Assembly: GCF_013410105.1 (NCBI RefSeq)
Contig: NZ_JACCCJ010000002.1
Location: 186,001 to 250,000, forward strand
DNA length: 64,000 nucleotides
DNA from: Sphingopyxis sp. JAI108
GTDB taxonomy: Bacteria > Pseudomonadota > Alphaproteobacteria > Sphingomonadales > Sphingomonadaceae
Direction of reading: 5' to 3'
A program made the position numbers and the translations under genes. Positions 1-7,632 of this stretch are shown here, piece after piece. The notes beneath the pieces were generated by a model. It was not told where the DNA came from. It did not search any database and was given only the letters and a program-made list of their open reading frames with translations. The stretch's first letter is position 1. Each line of letters starts with the position of its first letter.

Positions 1-350
1 CGCTTTTCAACCCCAGCGATATCGCGATGGGGGGCGGCCAGCAGTTCAAGGGCAAGGGTGAGGCGTCGCAGTCGAACGCGCTGTCGGGCGAGGTCAGCGT
101 GACTGTCGCCGCCGTCTATCCCAACGGCACGATGCTCGTGAAGGGCGAGAAATTCCTGACGCTCAATCGCGGCGACGAGCGCGTCCAGATTTCGGGGATC
201 GTGCGCGCGATCGACATCAGCCCCGACAACCGCATCCTGTCGACGCGCGTCGCCAATGCGAACATCCGCTACGTCGGCAAGGGCGAGATCGCCCGCGCCA
301 GCCGGCAAGGCTGGCTGCAGCGCTTCTTCTCGATCATCAGCCCCTTCTAA
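1..350 (+). CDS. flgH: Flagellar L-ring protein FlgH, C-terminal part
   Basis: The gene enters from the left edge, open from base 3, so only about the last 115 residues are visible. The segment ILSTRVANANIRYVGKGE followed by a short hydrophobic end (ending ISPF) is the typical FlgH C terminus. FlgH is the outer-membrane lipoprotein that forms the L-ring bushing around the flagellar rod. The signal peptide and lipobox lie outside the window. FlgI follows after 14 bases, the usual flgH-flgI order. Family assignment is secure; the 5' part cannot be judged. Confidence 0.93.
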   Translation, partial: LFNPSDIAMGGGQQFKGKGEASQSNALSGEVSVTVAAVYPNGTMLVKGEKFLTLNRGDERVQISGIVRAIDISPDNRILSTRVANANIRYVGKGEIARASRQGWLQRFFSIISPF

Positions 351-364
351 CCGAGGAATTTGAA

Positions 365-1474
365 GTGACCCAGCGTCCGACCCTGTTCACCTTTCTTGCG
401 CTTCTGTTCGCGAGCCTCGCCTTCGCGGCGCCCGCGCACGCCGAGCGCATCAAGGATATGGGCCAGTTCCAGGGCCTGCGTGCGAACCAGCTGACGGGCT
501 ATGGCCTGGTCGTCGGGCTCGCGGGCACGGGCGACGACAGCCTCGATTATTCGACGCTGGGCATGCGCGGCGCGGTATCGCGCTTCGGCCTGACCTTGCC
601 CCCGGGCGTGAACCCGGCGCTCAAAAACGCTGCGGCCGTGATGATCACCGCCGAGCTGCCGCCCTTCGCCAAGCCCGGCCAGCGCCTCGACGTCACCGTG
701 TCGGCGATCGGCAAGGCGAAAAGCCTGCGCGGCGGCACGCTCGTGCTCGCGCCGCTCTATGGCGCCGATGGACAGATTTACGCGATGGTGCAGGGCAATC
801 TGGTGATCGGCGGGCTCGGCGTCGATGCCGCCGACGGGTCGAAGCTGACGGTCAATGTGCCGTCGAGCGGGCGCATCGCGGGCGGTGCGACGGTCGAACG
901 CGCAGTCGACACCGGCTTCGCCTCGGCGAGCTACCTCACCTTCAACCTGCATCAGTTCGACGCGACCAATGCCAAGCGCGTCACCGACGCGATCAACGCC
1001 GCGATCCCCGGCACCGCGTCGATGATCGACGGCGCCAGCATCGCGATCCGCGCCGGCGGAAACGGGGACGACCGGATGCGGCTGATGTCGCAGATCGAGA
1101 ATCTGGGCGTCACGCGCTCGGAGCCGCCGGCGAAGGTGATCGTCAACGCGCGCACGGGCACGGTAGTGATCAACGGCGCGGTCCGCGTCGGCACCGCAGC
1201 GGTCAGCCACGGCAAGCTCACCGTCTCGATCAAGGAAGCGCCGATGGTCGTCCAGCCGGCGCCGTTCAGCCGCGGTCAGACCGCGATCGAACCGTCGAGC
1301 GAAATCGAGGTGTCCGAAGACTATCGCCCGGCCTTCCTGATGCAACCCAATGCCTCGCTTTCCGAGCTGGTCGATTCGATCAACCGGCTGGGCGTTCCTC
1401 CCGGCGACCTCGTCGCCATCCTCGAGGCGCTGAGCCAGGCCGGCGCGCTCACTGCGGAACTGGTGATCATATGA
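365..1474 (+). CDS. flgI: Flagellar P-ring protein FlgI
   Basis: This 369-residue protein is of normal FlgI length. It begins with a Sec signal peptide (MTQRPTLFTFLALLFAS..., cleavage after AHA near residue 26). The mature start ERIKDMGQFQGLRANQLTGY and the end LVAILEALSQAGALTAELVI are diagnostic. FlgI assembles the periplasmic P-ring around the distal rod. The start is a GTG placed 7 bases after a GAGGA ribosome-binding site; no better ATG exists upstream in frame. Its stop overlaps the flgJ start (ATGA), suggesting translational coupling. Confidence 0.97.
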   Translation: MTQRPTLFTFLALLFASLAFAAPAHAERIKDMGQFQGLRANQLTGYGLVVGLAGTGDDSLDYSTLGMRGAVSRFGLTLPPGVNPALKNAAAVMITAELPPFAKPGQRLDVTVSAIGKAKSLRGGTLVLAPLYGADGQIYAMVQGNLVIGGLGVDAADGSKLTVNVPSSGRIAGGATVERAVDTGFASASYLTFNLHQFDATNAKRVTDAINAAIPGTASMIDGASIAIRAGGNGDDRMRLMSQIENLGVTRSEPPAKVIVNARTGTVVINGAVRVGTAAVSHGKLTVSIKEAPMVVQPAPFSRGQTAIEPSSEIEVSEDYRPAFLMQPNASLSELVDSINRLGVPPGDLVAILEALSQAGALTAELVII

Positions 1475-1791
1475 CGAGCCCCATTTCTTCCGTTTCGGCG
1501 ACGCCGACCCCTGCGGCTGCGGCGGGCGGCGACGGCGGGCTGCGCAAGGCGGCCGAGGCGTTCGAGGCCGTGATCCTGCGCCAGCTGATGGCGTCGATGC
1601 GCCAGGCGAAGCTCGGCGACGATATCCTCGGATCGAGCGCGACCGACAATTTCCGCGAAATGGCCGACGCGCGCACCGCCGACAGCCTCGCCGCGATGCG
1701 CCAGTTCGGCATCGCCGACATGGTCGAACGCCAGTTCCGCGGCCTCGCCGGCGGCGCGGCGGCCGGCGGTTCCGGGGGAGGCGTGCAATGA
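1471..1791 (+). CDS. flgJ: FlgJ-like rod-binding protein without muramidase domain
   Basis: This is a 106-residue protein with the rod-binding domain seen in the N-terminal half of FlgJ: KAAEAFEAVILRQLMASMR, then an amphipathic stretch to FGIADMVERQF. The family is the rod cap that guides rod assembly. In enterobacteria FlgJ also has a C-terminal glucosaminidase; here the protein ends in a Gly/Ala-rich tail. The one-domain form is common in alphaproteobacteria, so a separate lytic enzyme is inferred. It overlaps flgI and flgK by 4 bases each (ATGA). Confidence 0.88.
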   Translation: MTSPISSVSATPTPAAAAGGDGGLRKAAEAFEAVILRQLMASMRQAKLGDDILGSSATDNFREMADARTADSLAAMRQFGIADMVERQFRGLAGGAAAGGSGGGVQ

Positions 1792-3113
1792 GCGACCTGC
1801 TCGGCATCGGCTATAGCGGGCTCAAGGCCTATTCACGCGCGCTTTCGACGATCGGCGACAATATCGCCAATGCCCAGACGCCCGGTTACGCGCGGCGCCG
1901 GCTTGAGATGATGGAAGCCGTCGGCGGCGGCAATTCGATCTTCTATCGCGGCAACACCAACCCGGGGGGCGTCGATATCCGCGGCCTCGACCGTTCGGTC
2001 GACGCGTGGCTGATCGAGGATTCGCGCATCACCTCGGGCGATTCGGGGCGCGCGGCGACGAAGCTCAGCTGGCTCGACAAGGTCGAAGCGGCATTGAGCG
2101 ACGAGACGAACGGCATCAAGACCGGCCTCACCAACCTCTATACGACCGCCGACCAGCTCACCTCGGACCCCTCGAACCGGACGCTGCGCGCGCAGTTCCT
2201 GCAGTCGGTCGACGATATCGCATCGGGCTTTCGCACCGCCGCGGACCAGCTCGACAAGATGGGCGAGGGGATCGAGGGCGCCGCCGCGAGCGAGGTCGAT
2301 ACGTTCAACGCGAACCTCGATGCGCTCGAACAGATCAATATCGGGTTGCGCAAGGCGCGCCCCGGCTCGACGAACGAGGCGAGCCTGCTCGACGAGCGCG
2401 ACCGGCTGCTCGACAAATTGTCGTCGCAGGCGGGCGTCAGCGCGAGTTTCGACAATAATGGCGCGGTGACGCTCCGCGCCGCGGGATCGGGCGACCTGCT
2501 CGTCGGCGGCGGCGTGGTGAACCCGATTTCGGTGACCGCCGCGCCGGACGGGCGGTTGTCGTACAGCGTCGGGGGGGGGGCGCTCGCGATCTCGACCGGC
2601 TCGCTCGCGGGGCTGGCGGAGGGCGCCAATCACGTCGCCGACCAGCGCACCGCGCTCGATACGATGGCGACCGATTTCGCGGCCCAGCTCAACGCCGCGC
2701 ACCAGGCGGGCACCGATGCCGACGGCAATCCGGGCCAGCCGCTCTTCACGGGCACCAGCGCGGCGACGCTCACCGCCGCTGCACTGACCCCCGATCAGGT
2801 GGCCGTCGCCGACGCGTCGGGCAGCAACGGCAATATGCTGGCGTTCGGCACGATGCGCGGGGCGGACGATCCCGAGGCGCGCTGGTCGGGCCATATGGCG
2901 ACGCAGGCGCAGACGGTCGCGTCGGCGCGCGCGCAGGATGCCGCTGCGGCGACGCGCGCCGACGCGTCGGCCGCCGCGCGCGACGGGGTCAGCCAGGTCG
3001 ATCTCGACACCGAGGCGGCCGAATTGCTGCGTTTCCAGCAGGCCTATTCGGCGGCCGCGCGCACGATCCAGGTCGCGCGCGAAACGATGCAAACGCTCCT
3101 GAGCTCGCTCTAA
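1788..3113 (+). CDS. flgK: Flagellar hook-associated protein FlgK
   Basis: This 441-residue protein joins the hook to the filament with FlgL. The N terminus (LLGIGYSGLKAYSRALSTIG, then DNIANAQTPGYARRR) is the conserved coiled-coil D0/D1 segment of rod/hook/filament proteins. The C terminus (TEAAELLRFQQAYSAAARTI) is the matching partner helix. It is somewhat shorter than enterobacterial FlgK. The middle contains an uninterrupted run of ten G residues (2571-2580) encoding Gly-Gly-Gly, which could be prone to slippage. The start overlaps the flgJ stop; flgL follows 15 bases later. Confidence 0.95.
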   Translation: MSDLLGIGYSGLKAYSRALSTIGDNIANAQTPGYARRRLEMMEAVGGGNSIFYRGNTNPGGVDIRGLDRSVDAWLIEDSRITSGDSGRAATKLSWLDKVEAALSDETNGIKTGLTNLYTTADQLTSDPSNRTLRAQFLQSVDDIASGFRTAADQLDKMGEGIEGAAASEVDTFNANLDALEQINIGLRKARPGSTNEASLLDERDRLLDKLSSQAGVSASFDNNGAVTLRAAGSGDLLVGGGVVNPISVTAAPDGRLSYSVGGGALAISTGSLAGLAEGANHVADQRTALDTMATDFAAQLNAAHQAGTDADGNPGQPLFTGTSAATLTAAALTPDQVAVADASGSNGNMLAFGTMRGADDPEARWSGHMATQAQTVASARAQDAAAATRADASAAARDGVSQVDLDTEAAELLRFQQAYSAAARTIQVARETMQTLLSSL

Positions 3114-3128
3114 GGGAAGGTCGAAACC

Positions 3129-3959
3129 ATGATCAATGCCGTGGGCAACCGCATGACGCGCGAAATCGCGCGCCAACAGAAGCTCGCCGACGCGCTCGAG
3201 CGGACGCAGATCCAGATCTCGGGCGGCAAGAAGCTGCTGCGCATGTCCGACGACCCGGTCGCGGCGCGGCGCATCGCGACGATCGGCACGACACAGGCGA
3301 GCATGACCGCCTGGTCGGCCAACGTCAATTCGGCCTCGGCGCTCGTGTCGCAAGCCGACGGGGTGATGAAATCGGTGAGCGACCTGATGTCGCGCGCGCG
3401 CGAACTGACGCTCGCCGCCGCGAGCGATACGGCGAACCCTGCCGACCGCGCCACCATCGCCGCCGAACTCGGGACGATCGCCGATGAGCTCGACGCGCTC
3501 GCGGCAACCCGCGATTCGAACGGCGAGCCGGTATTCGCCACCGGCCCCGCGCGCGTGATGCGCTTCGATTCGGACGTCACCTTCGCGCCCGTCCCGTCGG
3601 CGGCCGATGTTTTCGTCGTCGGCGGCAACAGCCTGTCGACGGGCATCCGCGACGCCGCCGCGGCGGTCGCGGCGAATGACAAGACGGCGATGAACGCGTC
3701 GCTCGACGCGCTCGCGACCGCGATCAGCCACGTCGCCGACGAACATGCCAAGATCGGCCTGTCGGGCGGCCGCCTCGAACGCATCGGCGACAGCCTCGCG
3801 TCGCGCGGGATCACGCTCAAGGACGAACGCTCGGTGGTCGAGGATACCAACCTCGAAGAGGCGATCGCCCAGCTTCACGCCCAAGACCTGACGTTGCAGG
3901 CCGCGCAGGCGGCCTTCGCCAAGATCAACCGGCAGACCTTGTTCGATATTTTGACCTGA
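3129..3959 (+). CDS. flgL: Flagellar hook-associated protein FlgL
   Basis: A 276-residue flagellin-superfamily protein forming the second hook-filament junction ring. The flagellin-like N-terminal helix contains MTREIARQQKLADALERTQ and SGKK-like SGGKKLLRMSDDPVAARR. The C-terminal helix is LEEAIAQLHAQDLTLQAAQAAFAKI. It is translated from an ATG after a GGAAGG ribosome-binding site and is the last gene of the flgH-flgL run. About 100 bases without a clear terminator separate it from motA. Confidence 0.93.
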   Translation: MINAVGNRMTREIARQQKLADALERTQIQISGGKKLLRMSDDPVAARRIATIGTTQASMTAWSANVNSASALVSQADGVMKSVSDLMSRARELTLAAASDTANPADRATIAAELGTIADELDALAATRDSNGEPVFATGPARVMRFDSDVTFAPVPSAADVFVVGGNSLSTGIRDAAAAVAANDKTAMNASLDALATAISHVADEHAKIGLSGGRLERIGDSLASRGITLKDERSVVEDTNLEEAIAQLHAQDLTLQAAQAAFAKINRQTLFDILT

Positions 3960-4061
3960 CGGCCCTCAATCTTGCGGCGCCGCTGCCGTTAAACATCAAG
4001 ACGTCCCTGAGTTCGCGGGGGCCGGCCTCGACAGCCGGATCCCCAATGGAGTTGCGCACAC

Positions 4062-4925
4062 ATGTTTCCCGTTGTCGGCATCGTCGTCTTGATCCTGCTG
4101 GTTTTCGGGGGCTTCGCGCTGACCGGCGGCAATCTTGGCCCCGTCATGCACGCGCTGCCGCACGAAATGCTGATCATCGGCGGCGCGGCGCTCGGCTCGC
4201 TGATCATCGGCAATTCGGGCGCCGATCTGAAGGCGCTGGCCGGCGGGCTCGGCAAGGTGTTCAAGGGGCCGCAGTACAAGAAGCAGGATTATCTCGACTG
4301 CATCCTGCTCGTCTCGTCGCTGATGAAGATGATGCGTACCGAGGGTCCGGTCGCGGTTGAACCGCATATCGAGGATCCAAAGAATTCGACGATCTTCCAG
4401 CAATATCCCAAGCTCTTGAAGGACGACACGCTCGTCCACTTGATCTGCGACACGCTGCGCCTGGTGGTGGTGTCCTCGGGGACGCTCGACCCGCACGCGG
4501 TCGAGGAGGTGATGGACAATGCGCTGAAAAGCCACCACCACCATAGCCTCAAACCCGCCGAAGGCTTGCAGAGCCTCGCCGACGCGCTCCCGGCGCTTGG
4601 TATCGTCGCCGCAGTGCTCGGCGTCGTGAAGACGATGGGCTCGATCGACAAGCCGCCCGAAATCCTCGGCGCGATGATCGGCTCGGCGTTGGTCGGAACC
4701 TTCCTCGGCGTTCTGCTCGCATATGGCCTCGTCGGCCCGTTCGCGACGCGCGCCAAGACGGTGATCGAAAGCGACGGCGCCATCTATCACACGGTAAAGC
4801 AACTGATCATCGCCTCGCTCCACGGCCACCCGCAGCCGCTGGTGATCGAGGCGGCGCGCTCGGGCGTCGACCATCATAACCAGCCGAGCTTCGCCGAGGT
4901 ATTTGATGGAATGCGGGGTCGCTGA
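4062..4925 (+). CDS. motA: Flagellar motor stator protein MotA
   Basis: This 287-residue inner-membrane protein is the normal MotA length. Hydrophobic segments lie near residues 1-20, 30-50, 175-200 and 205-230, with a cytoplasmic loop between the second and third pair containing LVHLICDTLRLVVVSSG. The segment ALPALGIVAAVLGVVKTMG and the following LGAMIGSALVGTFLGVLLAYG are typical MotA membrane signatures. With MotB it forms the proton-conducting stator. A four-histidine run in the cytoplasmic loop is unusual but may be incidental. The stop overlaps the motB start by one base (TGATG). Confidence 0.96.
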   Translation: MFPVVGIVVLILLVFGGFALTGGNLGPVMHALPHEMLIIGGAALGSLIIGNSGADLKALAGGLGKVFKGPQYKKQDYLDCILLVSSLMKMMRTEGPVAVEPHIEDPKNSTIFQQYPKLLKDDTLVHLICDTLRLVVVSSGTLDPHAVEEVMDNALKSHHHHSLKPAEGLQSLADALPALGIVAAVLGVVKTMGSIDKPPEILGAMIGSALVGTFLGVLLAYGLVGPFATRAKTVIESDGAIYHTVKQLIIASLHGHPQPLVIEAARSGVDHHNQPSFAEVFDGMRGR

Positions 4926-5788
4926 TGGCGGCGCGTCCGAACACCCCGCCGCGGCCGGTCATCGTCAAGAAGGTGATCCAGCAAGCGCATGGCGGCCATC
5001 ACGGCGGCGCGTGGAAGGTCGCCTATGCCGACTTCGTCACCGCGATGATGGCCTTCTTCCTGCTCATGTGGCTGCTCGGCGCGACGAACGAGAAGCAGCG
5101 CAAGGCGCTCGCCGACTATTTCGCGCCGACGATCGTGCAGACGCAAACCGATACCGCGGGATCGACCGGCCTGTTCGGGGGCGACTCGCTGGTGTCGGTC
5201 GACCGCTATCCGCATGGCGCGGCGCAAACCGGCACGCGCGCGATGACGATCCCGCGCGACGCGGTCGGCGGGCCGCGCGAGGCGTCGGGCCGCGAGCGCG
5301 AAGCCGAATCGAAGAAATTCAACCTGCTCGCCCAGTCGCTGAAAGACCGGATCCAGAGTCGGGCCGAACTCAGACGCCTTGCGCGGAACCTGCGCTTCAC
5401 CGAAACGATGGAAGGGTTGCGGATCGACATCGTCGACGACGCCGATGTCTCGATGTTCGCGATCGGCACCAGCCAGCTCACGCCCGCCGGCGCCAAACTG
5501 TTCGCGGAGGTCGCGGCGACGATCGCCGAGGTGCCCAACCAGGTCATGGTCCGCGGGCACACCGATGCCGCGCCATGGTCGGCGAAGGCGGGGACGAACA
5601 ATTGGCGACTATCGGTCGATCGCGCCGAAGTGACGCGCCATTATATGGAATTCCGCGGCATCGCGTCGGAGCGTTTCGCGCGAATCGAGGGAGTCGCCGA
5701 TCGCGAGCCCTATGTCCCCTCCGACCGATTCGATCCGCGCAATCGCCGCATCTCGATCACCCTCGGTTGGCGCGGGTTCGATAATTAG
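4925..5788 (+). CDS. motB: Flagellar motor stator protein MotB
   Basis: A 287-residue stator partner of MotA. After a basic N terminus comes one membrane helix, YADFVTAMMAFFLLMWLLG. Asp36 in that helix corresponds to the proton-binding aspartate of MotB. The C-terminal half is an OmpA-like peptidoglycan-binding domain with VMVRGHTDAAPW and the NWRLSVDRAEVTRHYM helix. Its presence and the single aspartate support a proton-driven motor. It is coupled to motA; a 169-base gap follows before the regulator gene. Confidence 0.96.
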   Translation: MAARPNTPPRPVIVKKVIQQAHGGHHGGAWKVAYADFVTAMMAFFLLMWLLGATNEKQRKALADYFAPTIVQTQTDTAGSTGLFGGDSLVSVDRYPHGAAQTGTRAMTIPRDAVGGPREASGREREAESKKFNLLAQSLKDRIQSRAELRRLARNLRFTETMEGLRIDIVDDADVSMFAIGTSQLTPAGAKLFAEVAATIAEVPNQVMVRGHTDAAPWSAKAGTNNWRLSVDRAEVTRHYMEFRGIASERFARIEGVADREPYVPSDRFDPRNRRISITLGWRGFDN

Positions 5789-5957
5789 TGCCAGTTTGGC
5801 AACATATCGGAGGTAGTTAACGCATTTGCGCCACAGATACTTCCAATCTGGCAATATCACTTAATTTTGAAGGACTTAGCGAAGGCGCGATAAGCTTTTG
5901 TTTACCAGTTTCGTCAATTCCTGAGTCCATCGAAGGGGGCACCGAGCGGGCGGTGCG
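5789..5957. other. motB-regulator intergenic region
   Basis: This 169-base, comparatively A+T-rich gap precedes the sigma-54 activator gene. It holds two related short motifs, TGCCAGTTTGGCA (an interrupted palindrome just after the motB stop) and a downstream TCTGGCAATAT. A small CACCG...CGGTG hairpin lies close to the start codon. I find no element with correct GG-N10-GC spacing for sigma-54 and no convincing sigma-70 promoter, so how the regulator is expressed is not settled. Confidence 0.4.
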
Positions 5958-7043
5958 GTGGAGACCAAAATGACACTGGGGCTTAATAACAATGCAGCGC
6001 TCGAAGCGCTGATCATCGGGTCGAGCCCGGCGGTTTGCCGGCTGCGCGAGATGATCCGGCGCGTGGCGCGCTCGAATGCGTCGGTGATGCTTTGCGGCCC
6101 GTCGGGCTCGGGCAAGGAACTGGTCGCCCGCGCGATCCACGACGAAGGCGCCCGTGCGGGCAAGGCCTTTTCGGCGATCAATTGCGGCGCGATCCCCGGC
6201 GAACTTATCGAATCCGAATTGTTCGGGCATGAAAAGGGCAGCTTCACCGGCGCCCATGCCCGCCGCATCGGCCATTTCGAAGCGAGCGAGGGCGGTACGC
6301 TCTTCCTCGACGAAATCGGCGACATGCGTTTCGACATGCAGGTGAAACTGCTCCGCGTGCTCGAAGACCGAACGATCGTCCGCGTCGGCAGCAGCGAGGT
6401 AAAGGCTGTCGATGTCCGCGTCATTTCGGCTACCCACCAGGATCTCGGCGCCGCGATCGCCGATGGCAAATTCCGCGAAGACCTGTTCTTCCGGCTCGGC
6501 GTGGTTGTGCTCCAGGTCCCCAGCCTGGCCAGCCGCGTCGAGGATATCCCGGCGCTCGTCCGCCACTTTCAGCGCCGGATGCCGGCCGATGCCAAATGCC
6601 GATATGACGACGCCGCGATGGCGCTGCTCATGCAGCACGGGTGGCCGGGCAATGTGCGCGAACTCCGGAATTTCGTCGAACGCGCCAGCGTTCTCCATGG
6701 CGGCGAGACGCTCGGTGCCGACGATGTCGCGATGCTTTTGAACCCCACCGCAGCGCTTGCGCCGCGGTACGCTGTCCCTGGCAGCGTTGCCGCGGTGCAG
6801 GCCAGCGCGGACGATTTTGCCGCAGCGCCTTTCGCCGTGGCCGCCCCGCAGGCCAAGACGCCGGCTCCGGGCCGTCCGATCGACCTGAAGCGCGAGATCG
6901 AAACCATCGAACTCGAACAGATCCACGTCGCGCTCGACCTTGCCGACGGCATCATTTCGGAAGCCGCGCGCCTTTTGACGCTGAAGCGCACGACGCTGAT
7001 CGAAAAGATGCGCAAATATGGCGTCCACCAGCAGGCTGCCTGA
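5958..7043 (+). CDS. FleQ/FlbD-type sigma-54-dependent flagellar activator
   Basis: A 361-residue bacterial enhancer-binding protein. It goes almost directly into the AAA+ domain: Walker A GPSGSGKE (residues 47-54), the sigma-54 contact loop as GSFTGA (94-99, usually GAFTGA), and Walker B GGTLFLDEIGDM. A Fis-type helix-turn-helix sits at the C terminus (SEAARLLTLKRTTLIEKMRK). There is no room for a receiver domain. The C terminus resembles FleQ and FlbD, which drive flagellar gene transcription with sigma-54. Its likely target in this window is the sigma-54 promoter before fliE. The precise orthologue name is uncertain, so no symbol is given. Confidence 0.85.
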   Translation: METKMTLGLNNNAALEALIIGSSPAVCRLREMIRRVARSNASVMLCGPSGSGKELVARAIHDEGARAGKAFSAINCGAIPGELIESELFGHEKGSFTGAHARRIGHFEASEGGTLFLDEIGDMRFDMQVKLLRVLEDRTIVRVGSSEVKAVDVRVISATHQDLGAAIADGKFREDLFFRLGVVVLQVPSLASRVEDIPALVRHFQRRMPADAKCRYDDAAMALLMQHGWPGNVRELRNFVERASVLHGGETLGADDVAMLLNPTAALAPRYAVPGSVAAVQASADDFAAAPFAVAAPQAKTPAPGRPIDLKREIETIELEQIHVALDLADGIISEAARLLTLKRTTLIEKMRKYGVHQQAA

Positions 7044-7061
7044 CAGCGCTTGCGATACAAG

Positions 7062-7079
7062 TTTCAGCACCCGCTGAAA
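7062..7079. repeat. Hairpin just after the activator gene
   Basis: TTTCAGC, a four-base loop ACCC, and GCTGAAA form a perfect 7-bp stem 18 bases after the activator stop codon. No T-run follows on the + strand, so it is not a classical terminator; it could protect or end the transcript with help. Confidence 0.45.
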
Positions 7080-7106
7080 AAGGGGGCTCTGGTCCGCTCC
7101 CGCACC

Positions 7107-7141
7107 ACCCGGCCGTCCGTCCCCACCTCGGGCGGCCGGGT
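7107..7141. terminator. 9-bp inverted repeat between convergent genes
   Basis: ACCCGGCCG (7107-7115) pairs perfectly with CGGCCGGGT (7133-7141) across a 17-base loop. It lies between the + strand activator gene and the convergent fliS end. There is no T-run on either side, so a terminator role is only a possibility. Confidence 0.35.
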
Positions 7142-7170
7142 ACCCAGCGGGCTCGCTTGATAAACGGCAT

Positions 7171-7204
7171 CGGCCCGCTCCTTCCTGCGAAGGGCGGGCC
7201 GTTT
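7171..7204 (+). terminator. Probable rho-independent terminator (+ strand), possibly bidirectional
   Basis: CGGCCCGC (7171-7178) pairs with GCGGGCCG (7194-7201) and is followed by TTT on the + strand. It lies between the end of the activator gene and the convergent end of the fliE-fliS operon, where terminators for both would be expected. The T-run is short. Confidence 0.55.
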
Positions 7205-7231
7205 GTCATTCGGCGATCATCGCGGCGGGCG

Positions 7232-7621
7232 TCAGCGGAGCTGCCGCCAGGCGGCGCTGATCGTGAGGATACCTTCGAGCAGTTCGGAAAGTCCTTCGGC
7301 GCTGTTTGCCGCGACGGCATCGTCGAGCTTGCGGCGCATGCTGCGATAGACGCGCGATAGCGCCGTCGCGACGTCGCCGCCCTTGTCGCGGTCGAGATTG
7401 ACGTCGAGACCGATCAGGATCGCGCGTGCGCGGTGCGCGGGTTCAGTGGCCGAAATGCGCTGCCCCTGCCGCACCATGGCGGCGAGGACGCCGACAGCGG
7501 TTTCGAGCTCGTCATAAAGCATCGTCACCAGCTCGACGGGGTCGGCGGCGGCGGCGCGGCTTTCATTCTGCAATCGGCGATAAAGCCCGGTCGCCCGGAC
7601 GGTCGAGGCGGTAGCGGTCAC
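7232..7621 (-). CDS. fliS: Flagellin export chaperone FliS
   Basis: A 129-residue, mostly helical protein with the FliS pattern: LYRRLQNESRAAAADPVELVTMLYDELETAV early on, and a later helix with LSRVYRSMRRKLDDAV. FliS binds the C terminus of flagellin and keeps it unfolded for export. Its place directly after fliD (11 bases), as the last gene of the operon, is the classic fliD-fliS order. Identity rests on position plus pattern, since FliS is poorly conserved. Confidence 0.85.
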   Translation of the reverse strand: MTATASTVRATGLYRRLQNESRAAAADPVELVTMLYDELETAVGVLAAMVRQGQRISATEPAHRARAILIGLDVNLDRDKGGDVATALSRVYRSMRRKLDDAVAANSAEGLSELLEGILTISAAWRQLR

Positions 7622-7632
7622 GGCGGCGGTCC

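Noticed and set aside
347..1807. Long - strand reading frame opposite flgI and flgJ
   Set aside because: Arg-rich, no recognisable domain, and entirely opposite well-supported flagellar genes; a high-G+C shadow frame.
3960..3977. Possible sigma-54 promoter before motA (GGCCCTCAATCTTGC)
   Set aside because: The GG and GC are 11, not 10, bases apart and the rest of the consensus is poor.
7062..7079. Hairpin after the activator gene as an intrinsic terminator
   Set aside because: The stem is good but is followed by A and G runs rather than T on the + strand.
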